Positions 8,588 through 18,603 of a DNA stretch of 44,167 nucleotides are shown piece after piece. Position 1 is the stretch's first letter. The number at the start of each line of letters is the position of its first letter. The notes below the pieces were generated by a model. The model was not told the origin of the DNA. It did no database searches and worked only from the letters and a program-made list of their open reading frames with translations. Location: NCBI GenBank assembly GCA_001913845.2, contig MKGP02000090.1, positions 1 through 44,167 of the forward strand, given 5' to 3'. The DNA comes from Limnothrix sp. CACIAM 69d. Lineage in GTDB: Bacteria > Cyanobacteriota > Cyanobacteriia > CACIAM-69d. The translations under genes were made by a program, and so were the position numbers.

Positions 8588-9574
8588 CTAATTCCACTGG
8601 GAAACGAACGGGAGCAATAGGGTCGTGAAGTAATACACCAGGGGAGCCGTGAAAATGTAGCTGTCGGCGCGATCGAGAATGCCACCATGGCCCGGAATTA
8701 AATTTCCGGAATCTTTGACCCCCGCATCTCGCTTCATCAGGGACTCAATCAAATCCCCCAGCAAACTGGAAACACCCACCAGCAGCCCCAGCAAGGGCCC
8801 CGTGATGAACCACAGGGGCCAATGGCAATAGGCCGCGCCCAGAGTTCCCACCAGTGCGCTGCCCAACGTGCCGGCCAAAGAGCCTTCCACGGTTTTCTTG
8901 GGGCTGATATCCGAGAGGCGGGTTTTGCCCACCCATTTGCCCATGATGTAGGCCCCAATGTCCGCCGCCCAAATGCAGCAAAAGGCCAAAATCGTCACCA
9001 TCAGGGCTTCGGGCCAGGCGGCCGGGTTCCAAGATTCGGGCCAGAACCCATTCAGCGGCAACCGGGCCACGGCTCCATCGTCCAAAGCCAACCCCGCCCC
9101 GACCCGCAGCCGCACCCAATAACTGGGCAAATAGCCACAGTAAAACAGGCCCATCACCGAGCTGGACAGATCGGCGATCGAGGCCATTTTGGGCATAAAC
9201 AGCAAATAGAAACAAACCAGGGTGCTAGCGATCGGGACGATCGCATCGGCCACGGACGGCATCCAAGCCGAGGCGGCCACAATGGCCAAACAAGCAATGG
9301 TGACGGTTTTCACGGCGGGAACTGCCCCTTTGGCCTTCACTAGGGCGAAATATTCGCCCAAACCCAGGTAGACCAACAGGCCAAACCCCGCCGTGAAATA
9401 CCAGCCACCCAACACCAGCATGGTCAGGGCGATCGAGATTCCCACCACGGCACTGAAAATCCGCCGCCAGGGCCACCCTGCTAATCGATCGCCCCAACTG
9501 CGGCCGGCATTGCCCTGGGCCGCTTTTGGCAAAGCAGACTTGATTGCAGCGGAACTTGATTCACTCAAAGACAT
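8588..9574 (-). CDS. cdsA: Phosphatidate cytidylyltransferase
   Basis: This is a 328-residue membrane enzyme that converts phosphatidic acid and CTP to CDP-diacylglycerol, the precursor for phosphatidylglycerol, the only phospholipid of cyanobacterial thylakoids. The CDS-family signature near the C-terminus is visible: GDLIESLMKRDAGVKD followed by GHGGILDRADS. Multiple transmembrane helices begin at about residue 40. I set the start at ATG 9574 (MSLSESS); an upstream in-frame TTG at 9601 would add nine residues that look unlike a conserved N-terminus. The gene lies between the NAD kinase and GTPase genes on the same strand with gaps of about 200 bp, so separate transcription is possible. Confidence 0.95.
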   Translation of the reverse strand: MSLSESSSAAIKSALPKAAQGNAGRSWGDRLAGWPWRRIFSAVVGISIALTMLVLGGWYFTAGFGLLVYLGLGEYFALVKAKGAVPAVKTVTIACLAIVAASAWMPSVADAIVPIASTLVCFYLLFMPKMASIADLSSSVMGLFYCGYLPSYWVRLRVGAGLALDDGAVARLPLNGFWPESWNPAAWPEALMVTILAFCCIWAADIGAYIMGKWVGKTRLSDISPKKTVEGSLAGTLGSALVGTLGAAYCHWPLWFITGPLLGLLVGVSSLLGDLIESLMKRDAGVKDSGNLIPGHGGILDRADSYIFTAPLVYYFTTLLLPFVSQWN

Positions 9575-9772
9575 GGGACGCAACCAGCACGAGGACAGCA
9601 AGGGCGAGCGCAGCGACCAAGAACTGCGACACAGGGTTAAGGAAACGGGGAACCGAGGTTAAGTTGGCCTTAATTAAGGATAAGGCAGTGCGCCTCGGTG
9701 TTGTGTGCCGTAGCCAACTAGGGCGATCGCTCTAAAGCCGTTCCTCTTTCAGGTTTAGGCTGGGTGCTGGGC

Positions 9773-10720
9773 CTAATTGCGGCTGGCATGGCCATAGTCA
9801 ATGCGGGCCCCGGCCCAAAGCAATTTCTCGCGCAGGGTGCGGTAGTAGGAATAGTTTTCCCGCAAGATCACAAACTTGGCCACGCAATCCGCCATCCGCA
9901 CATCAATCCGCTGGCCGGGCCAAAGGGAAGCCCCAAACACACCATCCGTCCAAACTTTGGTGGCCAGCTCGTAATCCCCCAAGGGCCAAATGCTGACCAC
10001 ACAGCGGGGGGGCAACACGATCGGGCGGCTAGACAAACTGAGGGGGCAAATGGGGGTAACGGTGATGGCATCCAGGCCAGAATGGAGAATCGGCCCGTTG
10101 GCGGAAACGGTATAGCAGGTGGAACCGGTGGGAGTGGCTACAATTAGCCCGTCGCCGTGGTAGCGATCGACAATTTCGCCATCGATTTCCACTTCCAGCA
10201 TGGTGGTCATCAGGCGATCGTTGGAAATGGGCTTCACGCAAATTTCGTTCAGGGCCAGGAAGGTTTCCCCCACCGGTTCCGTACCCTTATAGCTGCCATC
10301 TTCGATCGCAGCGAGGGTTTTCCCTTCAAAGACCTGCCCTTGCAACATCATCCGTTGTTGAACGGCGAAGCGATCGCTCTGGAGCCGCTCCCACACCGCT
10401 GGGGAGTTTTCAAATAGCTCAAAGGGTTCCGTTAAAAACCCCAAGTGCCCTCCCACGTTCACGGCCAAAATGGGCACTTTTTCCGGGGCCAGGTGGCGAG
10501 CCGCGGCCAACACCGTGCCATCCCCCCCCAAGACGATCGCCAGGTCGATCGGCTGGGTGACCGAAGCCAAGAATACCGGGTAGGGATTGTCCTTGGGGCC
10601 GCTGGGGCCCACGAGCGATCGCGCGCCTAGGGCATCCAGTTCCCGTGAGCAACGCTCGGCCCAGCCTTGGCTGCGAGAGTCTCCGGCTTTATAGATGATG
10701 ATGACTTGTTTCAGATTCAT
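9773..10720 (-). CDS. nadK: NAD kinase
   Basis: This is a 315-residue enzyme that phosphorylates NAD to NADP with ATP. The hallmark GGDGT occurs at residues 65-69, preceded by DLAIVL. NVGGHLGFL, LNEICV and the HGDGLIVATPTGSTCY segment of the second domain are all typical of the PpnK/NadK family. Cyanobacteria usually carry two NAD kinases that differ in their N-terminal region. This one has a short, direct start (LKQVIIIYKAGD), but I cannot decide the subgroup with certainty. The start is ATG 10720, without a strong Shine-Dalgarno sequence. The C-terminal region ends shortly after the RTLREKLLW segment, at full family length. Confidence 0.95.
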   Translation of the reverse strand: MNLKQVIIIYKAGDSRSQGWAERCSRELDALGARSLVGPSGPKDNPYPVFLASVTQPIDLAIVLGGDGTVLAAARHLAPEKVPILAVNVGGHLGFLTEPFELFENSPAVWERLQSDRFAVQQRMMLQGQVFEGKTLAAIEDGSYKGTEPVGETFLALNEICVKPISNDRLMTTMLEVEIDGEIVDRYHGDGLIVATPTGSTCYTVSANGPILHSGLDAITVTPICPLSLSSRPIVLPPRCVVSIWPLGDYELATKVWTDGVFGASLWPGQRIDVRMADCVAKFVILRENYSYYRTLREKLLWAGARIDYGHASRN

Positions 10721-10991
10721 GGCAAAGGGGGAGTGATTCGGTGCAGGTCAGGGCGATCGGCCAAGGGAACGCAGAACAAGACGAGAACTTGGCCCTTGCA
10801 CCATGTCTCTCTTGCACCATTTCTTTTTGTAGCGCTTCTGGCCAATGCGGAATGCTCGAATCGCACCACCATGCCACCGCAATTCAACCGTTGCGATCGG
10901 CCCCGTGATTTGGCTGCTGGCTAAGTTAGCTGCTGGATTCAGCCATTGGTTGATTAGCCCTTGATGAGTCTCTGATTCGCCCCGATCGGGA

Positions 10992-12470
10992 TCAAGCTTG
11001 CTGAATCCACACCGACACCGATCCCCCGGCACAGCGGAACTCACCCCAGCCCCACTCGTTGGTGTAAACCAGTTCCTTCACATGATCCGTTAGGTCATAG
11101 AACGTGGCGTTCGATTGCCCCGTTTCCATCCAAAGGCTGCTGGGGCCGCCGTTGCTCAACACCACCGCCATGCTCAGGGGATGGGTGGCATCGCCTAACC
11201 GAGTCCAGCCGATCGTGTTGCTGCCGGAGAAGTAGTCATATTGCGGCCCCCAACCAAAGCGCCGACGGGCATACAGAAACTTATCCAACAGCCAATTGTG
11301 CTTGGACAGCGAAACGGTGTGCTGATGGCCATCCCGTCCCCGATCGGTATATTCCGCGCCGTAATAGTCCCCGTAGAACACACAGGGATAGCCCTCCCGC
11401 CGCAGCAAAATGATCGCGTAGGCAAGGGGTTTAAACCAGGCTTCCACAGGCGATTCCAGGGCTTGCAGCGGTTGGCTGTCGTGGTTGTCCACAAAGGTGA
11501 CGGCCAAGGTGGGCTGCTGTTGCATCAGGGTACGATCGAGAATGGTGCGCAGGTCATAGGCACTGCCCGATCGACTGGCCTGGTGGAAGTGGTAGTGCAA
11601 CGGCACATCAAACAGCGACATCCGCCCCTCCGTGGCCGCCAAATACCGATGCAGGGCCTCCACGTCGTTTTCCCAATATTCTCCCACCGCAAACAGCTTT
11701 CGATGGGGACAGTGACGGCGCACCGCATCGAGCCACTCATTGAAAAAGCTCGATCGAATGTGTTTCACCGCATCCAACCGAAAGCCATCCGTGCCCAGGG
11801 TGTCTTGGATCCATTGGCCCCAATGCACCAACTCCTGGCGTACCTCCGGGTGATTCGTATCCAAATCGCAAGCCATCAAAAAGTCATAGTTGCCATCGCG
11901 ATGGCTCACTTCCGACTCAAAAGTTTTGGGACTGAGGCGATAAATAGCGCGATCGTCCGGATCATTGGCATTGTGGTTCACCGAATCAAAACAGCGAGCA
12001 TCCCACTTCATGGCCGAGTAGCGATCGCCCCGACCGGGAAAGGTGAACTGCGACCAAATGCTAATTTCCCGGGCCGCTCCCAACTCCCAATTGCGGTTAT
12101 CACTGGCGACGGGCGTGGCCCACACCGTTTCCGTGGCATCGCCCCCGTTTTTATGATGAAACACCGTGTCCAAATAAACCTGCAAACCCGCTGCCCGTGA
12201 GGCTTTCACAGCCGCGATTAGCTCTTCTTTTGTGCCGTATTTGGTGCGAATGGTGTCTTTTTGGTCAAACTCGCCTAAATCAAACAGGTCATAGGTGCTG
12301 TAGCCCACATCAGAACTGCTGGTGCCCTTATAAACCGGCGGTAACCAAAGGGCTGTGATCCCTTTTGCGGCCAACTCCCGAGCTTGATCCTGCACCTGAC
12401 CCCAAAGGGAGCCATCGGCGGGGCAGTACCACTCGAAGTACTGCATGATGACACCGTTTGTTTCTACCAT
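10992..12470 (-). CDS. Cytoplasmic alpha-amylase (GH13, subfamily 5 type)
   Basis: This is a 492-residue glycoside hydrolase acting on alpha-1,4 glucans such as glycogen. There is no signal peptide and the N-terminus GVIMQYFEWYCP is that of the intracellular/Bacillus-type GH13_5 enzymes. Conserved regions: DTVFHH (101-106), GFRLDAVKH with the nucleophile Asp233, GEYW with the acid/base Glu264, and FVDNHDSQP with the transition-state Asp331. The segment CDLDTNHPEV also fits this subfamily. The start ATG 12470 has GGAGA upstream. In a cyanobacterium the likely role is mobilising internal glycogen or maltodextrins. It stands alone, flanked downstream by a 270-bp gap and upstream by an IS5 remnant. 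Confidence 0.95.
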   Translation of the reverse strand: MVETNGVIMQYFEWYCPADGSLWGQVQDQARELAAKGITALWLPPVYKGTSSSDVGYSTYDLFDLGEFDQKDTIRTKYGTKEELIAAVKASRAAGLQVYLDTVFHHKNGGDATETVWATPVASDNRNWELGAAREISIWSQFTFPGRGDRYSAMKWDARCFDSVNHNANDPDDRAIYRLSPKTFESEVSHRDGNYDFLMACDLDTNHPEVRQELVHWGQWIQDTLGTDGFRLDAVKHIRSSFFNEWLDAVRRHCPHRKLFAVGEYWENDVEALHRYLAATEGRMSLFDVPLHYHFHQASRSGSAYDLRTILDRTLMQQQPTLAVTFVDNHDSQPLQALESPVEAWFKPLAYAIILLRREGYPCVFYGDYYGAEYTDRGRDGHQHTVSLSKHNWLLDKFLYARRRFGWGPQYDYFSGSNTIGWTRLGDATHPLSMAVVLSNGGPSSLWMETGQSNATFYDLTDHVKELVYTNEWGWGEFRCAGGSVSVWIQQA

Positions 12471-12599
12471 GACCGTTCTCTCCGCTTCCTGGGCTGGCCC
12501 TTATCCATGACTGTAGGCCGATCGCCCAGAACTCAGCCCGGTAGTTTGCACAAACTTAAACTCTTTCAGAAAGGGGGCTATTGAACGGATTGGTCGCGA

Positions 12600-12807
12600 T
12601 GGACTTGAGGGGGGTGGTAGCGGTTAGGGTGGTAGCCAATGGTTCCAGGACTGCGGCAGTAAAAATGCCATTGAGAACTTCTCGAAAATCAACTTCTATC
12701 GAATGTCCAAAGCCTTTAGGAGCGGGCAGTAGTAGTAATGGCTAGAGAAGTGCCCGCTCATCGTCGCTCAAGTCACTGGGATCAGCTTTGCGGGTGGGAT
12801 TGGCCAT
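12600..12807 (-). pseudogene. Remnant of IS5-family transposase N-terminus (DUF4096-like)
   Basis: Reading the minus strand from ATG 12807 gives MANPTRKADPSDLSDDERALL and then a TAG (12744-12742). The same frame continues PLLLLPAPKGFGHSIEVDF and REVLNGIF. This matches the start of IS5/IS1031-type transposases, whose DUF4096 domain begins with a PSDLTDEQW-like phrase, then EPLLP, then VDLREVLNAIFY. After NGIF the homology appears to move to another frame (CRSPGTIGYHPN, then PPQVH). One stop, at least one frameshift and loss of the catalytic domain make this a dead fragment. It fills most of the roughly 490-bp gap between the amylase and the REC-kinase gene. The rest of that gap (12471-12599 and 12808-12962) shows nothing I recognise. 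Confidence 0.7.
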
Positions 12808-12962
12808 GACCGGGAGACGACTCATGAGCTGGGTGATGCTTCAGGTAGGGCTAGCCTAAAACCGGATTTAGATCTACCCAGTCGATTTTAGCTTCTCTTT
12901 ATCAATAGCAATTAGCTCTTATGGCTAGTGTCGGTAATAGTTTCTCTGCTTTCAAAAAAAGT

Positions 12963-14243
12963 CTATGACTTAATCGGCAGTTGAATCCGAAATTCAGCGC
13001 CTTGTCCTGGCTCCGATTCAACGGTCAAACTGCCACCATGTTTATCAACTACAATTTGTTGGGCGATCGCGAGACCTAATCCAGTCCCTTTGCCCACAGA
13101 TTTTGTAGTGAATAAGTGATCAAAAATTCTCGACTTTACCTCTGCACTCATCCCTTTGCCATTATCTTGAATAGCAATTTGTACCCGATCGTTCACCAAA
13201 GTCGTGCTGATCGTGATCCGTTGAGGATTAACTTCTAATTCCTTGAACGATCGCCCCTGGGCCAGCTCGTCAAACATATCGATCGCGTTCGCCAAGATAT
13301 TCATAAATACTTGATTGAGTTGCCCCGGAAAGCAATCGATCGGCGGTATTTCGCCATAGTCAGTGATTACCTCGATCGCCGGTCGGTTCGCATTCGCCTT
13401 GAGCCGATATTTTAAGATTAATAGAGTGCTATCAATCCCTTCATGCAAGTTTGCACTGACTTTATATTCCGTATCCGCACGGGAAAAAGTACGCAAGCTG
13501 GTACTAATTGATTTGATGCGATCGGTTGCCCCTTGCATGGAATTGAGTAATTGGGGCAAATCTTCGCAAATATATCCTAGATCGATATCATTCGCGTGAT
13601 CTTGAATCGGAGAAACTGGACTAGGATAATACTGCTGATAAAGGGCTAAATGGTTGAGCAAGTCTTGCACATAGTCTCTACCATTATTAATGCTACCATT
13701 TAAAAAACTGATCGGATTATTAATTTCATGAGCAACCCCAGCTACTAACTGCCCTAGGGCAGACATTTTTTCGCTTTGAATTAATTGCATCTGGGAGGCT
13801 TTGAGTTCAGTAGTTTTCTGGGCTACCTGTTGCTCTAGAGTTTGGGCCAAATACCGAAGCTGGAGATGGGTTTTTACCCGAGCTAAAACTTCCTGCTCCT
13901 GGAAGGGTTTAGTAATGTAATCTACGGCTCCTAGATCAAGGGCCCGAACTTTGCTATTGAGATCAGAAAGAGCAGTCATAAAAATTACAGGAACATCGGC
14001 CGTTCGAGAATTGGCTTTCAGGCGGCGACAGGTTTCAAAACCATCAATACCCGGCATCATCACATCTAGTAAAATTAAGTCCGGTAGCTTTCGCTCTACT
14101 TGCTGCAAGGCTCGTTCGCCACTAGTAGCGATCGCTACATCAAATCCCATATCACTTAGAGTGTCAGACATTACATCTAAATTACTGGGAATGTCATCTA
14201 CAATTAAGATTAAGCCCGTCACCATATTTGCTGCCATATTCAT
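12963..14243 (-). CDS. Response-regulator/histidine-kinase protein (REC-HisKA-HATPase)
   Basis: This is 426 residues with no membrane segment. An N-terminal receiver domain (LILIVDD at 11-17, phospho-acceptor Asp60 in LLDVMMPG, TKPF at 111-114) is joined by a coiled coil (about 130-160) to a kinase core with the H-box AGVAHEINNP (His172). The N-box is NQVFMNILANAID, followed by DNGKGM and [10 protein letters not shown]. The kinase belongs to the HEINNP subgroup. It lies 67 bp downstream of the hybrid sensor kinase on the same strand, so the two probably form an operon in which the sensor protein phosphorylates this receiver. A strong AGGAGG precedes ATG 14243. Its own output target is not evident. 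Confidence 0.92.
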   Translation of the reverse strand: MNMAANMVTGLILIVDDIPSNLDVMSDTLSDMGFDVAIATSGERALQQVERKLPDLILLDVMMPGIDGFETCRRLKANSRTADVPVIFMTALSDLNSKVRALDLGAVDYITKPFQEQEVLARVKTHLQLRYLAQTLEQQVAQKTTELKASQMQLIQSEKMSALGQLVAGVAHEINNPISFLNGSINNGRDYVQDLLNHLALYQQYYPSPVSPIQDHANDIDLGYICEDLPQLLNSMQGATDRIKSISTSLRTFSRADTEYKVSANLHEGIDSTLLILKYRLKANANRPAIEVITDYGEIPPIDCFPGQLNQVFMNILANAIDMFDELAQGRSFKELEVNPQRITISTTLVNDRVQIAIQDNGKGMSAEVKSRIFDHLFTTKSVGKGTGLGLAIAQQIVVDKHGGSLTVESEPGQGAEFRIQLPIKS

Positions 14244-14310
14244 GGCGGTTTCCTCCTTTTTAGCTTTGCTAATACTTTTCTAGGCTTTTATGAAAATCCT
14301 ATTAAAACTC

Positions 14311-17124
14311 TTAAGAACTATTTTTGGAGTTGAGAGACTGCTGAATTAGTTGTTGAATAAATACTTCTATCTTTTCTGATTGAAATTGTTTAGCTAAATG
14401 ATTGATGTGATTAACAAATGGTTGATATCGCTGCTCTTGCTCAGCAATTTTGGTTGTTAATTGAGTTAATTTTTTGAAACGTCCTTCCTGAACCAACTCT
14501 AAAAGTAATTGTAAATCCTCAATATCTGGAGTTTCAAAGAAAGAGAGCTTAGAAGATGTTGGGCTAACTTCTTTAGTGACGGTTTCTTCCTTTTGACTAT
14601 TACTCCAAGTTAATTCTAGATATTTGGTGAGAATATCGAATAATTCTTGACTATGCACAGGTTTAGCTAAAAAATCATTCCCGCCTGCATCAATACTCAT
14701 CTGCTGATCTGCTTGGGAGACGGAAGCTGAGGATACGATAAGTTTCAAGTGTTTCAAGTCTTCCGCTTGTCGTACTTGCTTCAACATGGCAAAGCCATCC
14801 ATCACAGGCATCGCTAGATCAGTAATTACAAGGTCTGGATATAACTGTCGCATCTTTTCTAAGCCATCTTGACCATGCTCTGCTTCAGCAACAATAAATC
14901 CCAGCGGCTCCAAAAGATTAACAATTACTGACCGATTTTCCCAACAGTCATCTACGATCAAAATGCGCTTCCTATCTCCTTCATAGCCAGTAATATTTTC
15001 TCCTCTGCTCTGAAATCGTATCCAATCATCATGTAAGGGTAGGGCTACTTCAAAGAAAAATTCACTGCCAACTCCTAACTGACTATTTACCTGAATTTCT
15101 CCTCCCATAAGTTGAACAATTTGCTGACTAATAGCAAGCCCTAGCCCCGTACCTTCCGATTGTCGGCTTTTATCTCCCACCTGCTCAAAAGCTCGGAAGA
15201 GTTTTTGCACATCTGCTGTCGCAATACCTACCCCTGTATCAATGACACCAAAGCGCAAATGAGCAAGTTCTCTAGTCGTCAGTTGATAATTAACTCGAAA
15301 AGTGATCCCACCTTGATCGGTAAATTTAATGGCATTACTCAACAAATTAATTAATACTTGACGAAGACGCTTTTCATCAACAATTACCCCGTTGGGTAAG
15401 TGGGCATCAGGTTCGTAGTGAAAGCTAATGTTTTTCTGTTGTGCTCGAATTTGAGAAATTTCTACCACTCCTTGAAGAAGAGCAGGTAAATGTGCAGCTT
15501 TGGGAGCAAGTTCCAATTTGCGAGCTTCAATTTTGGAGATATCCAGAATGTCATTAATTAGGGTGAGTAAATGGGATCCGCACTGATGAATAATATTAAC
15601 CCCGTGGCGTTCTTTTTCAGGAATAGCCTTTGAGCGACCTAAAATTTGAGCATAGCCAAGAATACCGTTAAGGGGAGTCCGCAGCTCATGACTCATGTTA
15701 GCAAGAAATTCACTTTTAGCCTGATTGGCGTTATCAGCTAATTGTTTGGCTACTTGTAATTCTTTAGTTCGTTCTGCCACTCGCTCTTCGAGTTCTGCGT
15801 TCGCATTTTCCAGAGAGCTAAAAGCCGATTGAAGTTGATGACTCATGGCATTGAAAGTTTGCCCCAGTTTGTTAAGTTCTTGAATATTTTCCAACTGAAT
15901 TCGTTGATGAAGATTGCCTTTGCTAATTTCTTGAGAAGCTTGGTTTAAGCGATCAATGGGACGAAGAATCCAACGGGATGTGTAAATACCAGAGGTGACA
16001 GCGACTGTCAGAGCTAGAAGACACAGGAAGATGGTGATACGGGTATTTTCATTAATCTGTCCCATAAAATCTGCTTCGGGGACAATAACGACGATTAACC
16101 AATCTAGCCCTCGTCCATCTTGAAAAGGGGTGACTTGAATAAATTGTTGCTCTCTATTAAAAGAAAAATTGGACTCTTGGATCGTAGAAATTTCCTGAAA
16201 TGAAGAGAAAGAATTATTTAGATACTTAGCTGTAGCTTGAATTAGAGGTATTTGACTGTTCGTTGCTCTTAATCTTTTTGGTTTTTTGTTTTTGTCAAAT
16301 AAGAAAGGTCTTTCTTTGGTAGAACTAGCAACTATTAAGCCACTACGTTCCATAATAAAAACCTGCCCCGAAGGACTGATTTTTAACTCCTGAAGAAACT
16401 GGCTGAGGCGCAAAAGGCTAACATCAACCCGCAGCGCGCCAATAAACTTATCTTGATCATCATAGATTGGTTGCACCGCAGGAAGGGCAATGTCATGGGG
16501 AGGCAACTGCCACACGAAAATATCTGCCCAAGCCAGTTTATTTTCCTTTAGTGCCGTTTTATACCAAGGGCGAGTTCGAGCATCAAAATTGGGAGTGACA
16601 GAAACTAGTTTTTGACGATTTCCTTGAGCATCAATTTCATAGGTGGAATTTCCTCTTGCTACATTATCTACGCTACCCACTAAAACATTGGAAGTTCCAT
16701 TTAAGGAGAATTGCTTGCCCGCCCATACATACTTACCTTCTTGATTTCCGTAGGCAATGATTGTTGCACTATCAAAGCGTTGAGCTTGTTGCCAAAAATG
16801 ACGCTCTAAAGATGACAGATCTTGGAAATTAATTTGTTCAAGTCGAGCACTATCAACATTAATTTGATTGATCAAAATAGGAGTAGCAATAAAAGATCGA
16901 AGATGATCTTGGATTCGATTTGTTACTTCATTTCGTAGCTTGCTTGCAACATCATTAACAGCTTTTTGACCATTCTGGATTGAGAGATAACTAGTCAAAC
17001 CTACAGCAGTAAAGATTTGGATGACGAAGGGAGCAACAAGGATCAACCTCAAAGGGATCGATCGACGACGTTGAACTTTAGCTGTTTCAGAGACTTCCAC
17101 TTTTGAAAATTGGTTGGTTAACAT
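14311..17124 (-). CDS. Hybrid sensor histidine kinase (dCache-HAMP-HisKA-HATPase-REC)
   Basis: This is 937 residues from ATG 17124 (an in-frame TTG at 17166 would add 14). Order: TM1 (about 25-45), a periplasmic double-Cache sensor (about 45-355, with [13 protein letters not shown] and a [17 protein letters not shown] segment), TM2 (about 365-385), HAMP, a coiled coil, HisKA with [15 protein letters not shown] (His near 477), HATPase with GVGIATADV and [12 protein letters not shown], and a receiver (Asp near 767 in [12 protein letters not shown]). A helical C-terminal tail (about 860-937) has no domain I recognise. Cache domains bind small ligands such as amino acids or organic acids. The gene is markedly AT-rich and probably co-transcribed with the following REC-kinase. 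Confidence 0.93.
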   Translation of the reverse strand: MLTNQFSKVEVSETAKVQRRRSIPLRLILVAPFVIQIFTAVGLTSYLSIQNGQKAVNDVASKLRNEVTNRIQDHLRSFIATPILINQINVDSARLEQINFQDLSSLERHFWQQAQRFDSATIIAYGNQEGKYVWAGKQFSLNGTSNVLVGSVDNVARGNSTYEIDAQGNRQKLVSVTPNFDARTRPWYKTALKENKLAWADIFVWQLPPHDIALPAVQPIYDDQDKFIGALRVDVSLLRLSQFLQELKISPSGQVFIMERSGLIVASSTKERPFLFDKNKKPKRLRATNSQIPLIQATAKYLNNSFSSFQEISTIQESNFSFNREQQFIQVTPFQDGRGLDWLIVVIVPEADFMGQINENTRITIFLCLLALTVAVTSGIYTSRWILRPIDRLNQASQEISKGNLHQRIQLENIQELNKLGQTFNAMSHQLQSAFSSLENANAELEERVAERTKELQVAKQLADNANQAKSEFLANMSHELRTPLNGILGYAQILGRSKAIPEKERHGVNIIHQCGSHLLTLINDILDISKIEARKLELAPKAAHLPALLQGVVEISQIRAQQKNISFHYEPDAHLPNGVIVDEKRLRQVLINLLSNAIKFTDQGGITFRVNYQLTTRELAHLRFGVIDTGVGIATADVQKLFRAFEQVGDKSRQSEGTGLGLAISQQIVQLMGGEIQVNSQLGVGSEFFFEVALPLHDDWIRFQSRGENITGYEGDRKRILIVDDCWENRSVIVNLLEPLGFIVAEAEHGQDGLEKMRQLYPDLVITDLAMPVMDGFAMLKQVRQAEDLKHLKLIVSSASVSQADQQMSIDAGGNDFLAKPVHSQELFDILTKYLELTWSNSQKEETVTKEVSPTSSKLSFFETPDIEDLQLLLELVQEGRFKKLTQLTTKIAEQEQRYQPFVNHINHLAKQFQSEKIEVFIQQLIQQSLNSKNSS

Positions 17125-18155
17125 AAGAAAATACTTCGTCAATTTCAAGCAAATGATGTTGTGCAAAAACGAAATGAATTCTACTAAATGCAGTTTTATT
17201 TATAATAGTTCACCATCTTTAATTTGGTGCTCAGAGCGTTATCAAGAGTGCTTCTGTCAAAGGCTATTAACAATTTCGGCGTAAGAATTATAACTATCAG
17301 TATATAAACTTTTTTAAAGAATGGGGGTAAACCCATGAAAAGCTAAAACTATCACCTTGTGAGTTTTGCCAAGCGGTAAAAATAAGGCACTTCAATTTCT
17401 TACTCCCACGACAACCAGTTTTTTGTAAATGCTTTAAGCTAGTGCTCAACGATTCTTTCAGAAGAAGACCGCCACCACTGAAAGCAATAACTTGGTCAAT
17501 CACCATTAGTTTGCGCAATTCTATCGAAGAGTAGTGCCTTCATTCAGTAATGGTGAACTAATGAAAGTCTTGCAATGTGAGCGATCAATTACTGATAATC
17601 ATCACCTCATAGACACTACTGATCGAAGAGTAGTAATTATTTTGAAATCAGTGTATGCAGCCTTTACTTAAGGTAATTGATGCTTCATATTACAAGCACT
17701 ATAGAGCGATTCAAGTATGAACATTGTTCACCCCACAGGCTACTGTGTTTGTTGAGCAAAATAAAGATTGCATGGTTGATTTGAACATAGCCCTGTTTTC
17801 TGAGCTTATGGCAAACTACACAATTGATCTGCTAAATAATTAGTACTTAACAGGGCTACCCTAAGACTTCCCAGTATCTTTACGATCAATTTGTTACTGG
17901 TGGAGATCGTGCAGAACTATGACTAATTTCAGAGTAATTCTCAGTTCCTCTGTCTAGCTTAGTGCTTGTTTCTGGAGATATTGATTGAGAGACAATCTCT
18001 TTTTGTCTTCCATTGCAGGCACATGGCTATTATAAAGCTCTCTCTCGGTGATGTAGCAACCCTAAAGTGCTTAATATATTGCCAGGTATAGATTTAACCT
18101 TGTATTAACCTATACACTTTAGAGCTGTTCTATGGAGCAACTACTAATCATCTAA

Positions 18156-18286
18156 GAGGATATCTAAAAAGTATCTTTTGGCACGGGTCAAGCACCAATA
18201 GTTGTGGGGGCAAAGGGCTTAAGCCCCTTGCCTACGTCGATCGCTAGGACTTACTGAGTAGCAATTTTGGCTTTTCAGACGGCCTC
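18156..18286. mobile_element. MITE-like element, family A, single copy flanked by TAA
   Basis: A 131-bp element starts GAGGATATCT and ends with the inverted form AGACGGCCTC, flanked on both sides by TAA (18153-18155 and 18287-18289), as expected for a 3-bp TNA target duplication. Its centre is the palindrome-like CAAAGGGCTTAAGCCCCTTG (18211-18230). Read on the minus strand it aligns with the tandem copies at 22211-22477, including GTCTGAAAAGCCAAAATTGC. It carries no gene. Three-base TNA duplications are typical of the IS1031 subgroup of IS5, so an IS5 transposase probably moved it. Confidence 0.75.
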
Positions 18287-18560
18287 TAAAGCAACCAATC
18301 TTCTCACCATCAAATGTATTAAGCAGCCATAGATCATTCCTTCGCTCGTCTCCGAATACAATGCATAGTCCTTGCCCAATCGCCGAAATTGGTTCAGCCA
18401 GCCCAAGGTCTGCTCGATAATCCACCGTTTGGGCAGCGTCTCAAACGTTTTACCGATTCGGCTGATGATCTCCACGCGCGCACAGTCTCACCACACACAA
18501 GCTTCACGGCATCTGCAAACTTTTGCCCGGCATACCAAAGTAATGATAGGCCGTGCTGCA
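18275..18560 (-). pseudogene. Remnant of IS5-family transposase C-terminus
   Basis: On the minus strand, the frame at 18475-18275 reads LPKRWIIEQTLGWLNQFRRL, then GKDYALYSETSEGMIYGCL and IHLMVRRL. This is the classic C-terminal DDE region of IS5/IS1031-type transposases (usually RRWVVERTFAWL...RRL.KDYE); the catalytic Glu is present in IIEQT. Upstream, in another frame, WYAGQKFADAVKLVCG continues the homology, so a frameshift lies near 18480. The N-terminal two-thirds is missing. The last codons and the stop (18277-18275) lie inside the MITE-like element 18156-18286, so either that element inserted into the gene's end or it derives from the same transposon. Confidence 0.8.
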
Positions 18561-18603
18561 AGGCAGTAAATCGTGAGGCAGTATTTCCTACGGGCAGTTA
18601 GCT

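Larger units (their letters stand above)
17125..18603. other. Gene-poor AT-rich region with mobile-element debris
   Basis: About 1.5 kb without an intact gene. TAGTTCACCAT (starting near 17208) recurs inverted as ATGGTGAACTA (near 17552), bracketing about 350 bp that might be a decayed insertion. ATCGAAGAGTAGT occurs twice (near 17523 and 17622). A minus-strand open frame of 73 codons at 17297-17518 lies inside that bracket; I do not recognise it. The right part contains a MITE-like element (18156-18286) and an IS5-family transposase remnant (18275-18560). The region from about 17640 to 18150 shows nothing I can name. Confidence 0.6.

Noticed and set aside
17297..17518. 73-codon minus-strand frame upstream of the hybrid kinase
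   Set aside because: No homology I can name and located inside a possible decayed insertion; not called as a gene.
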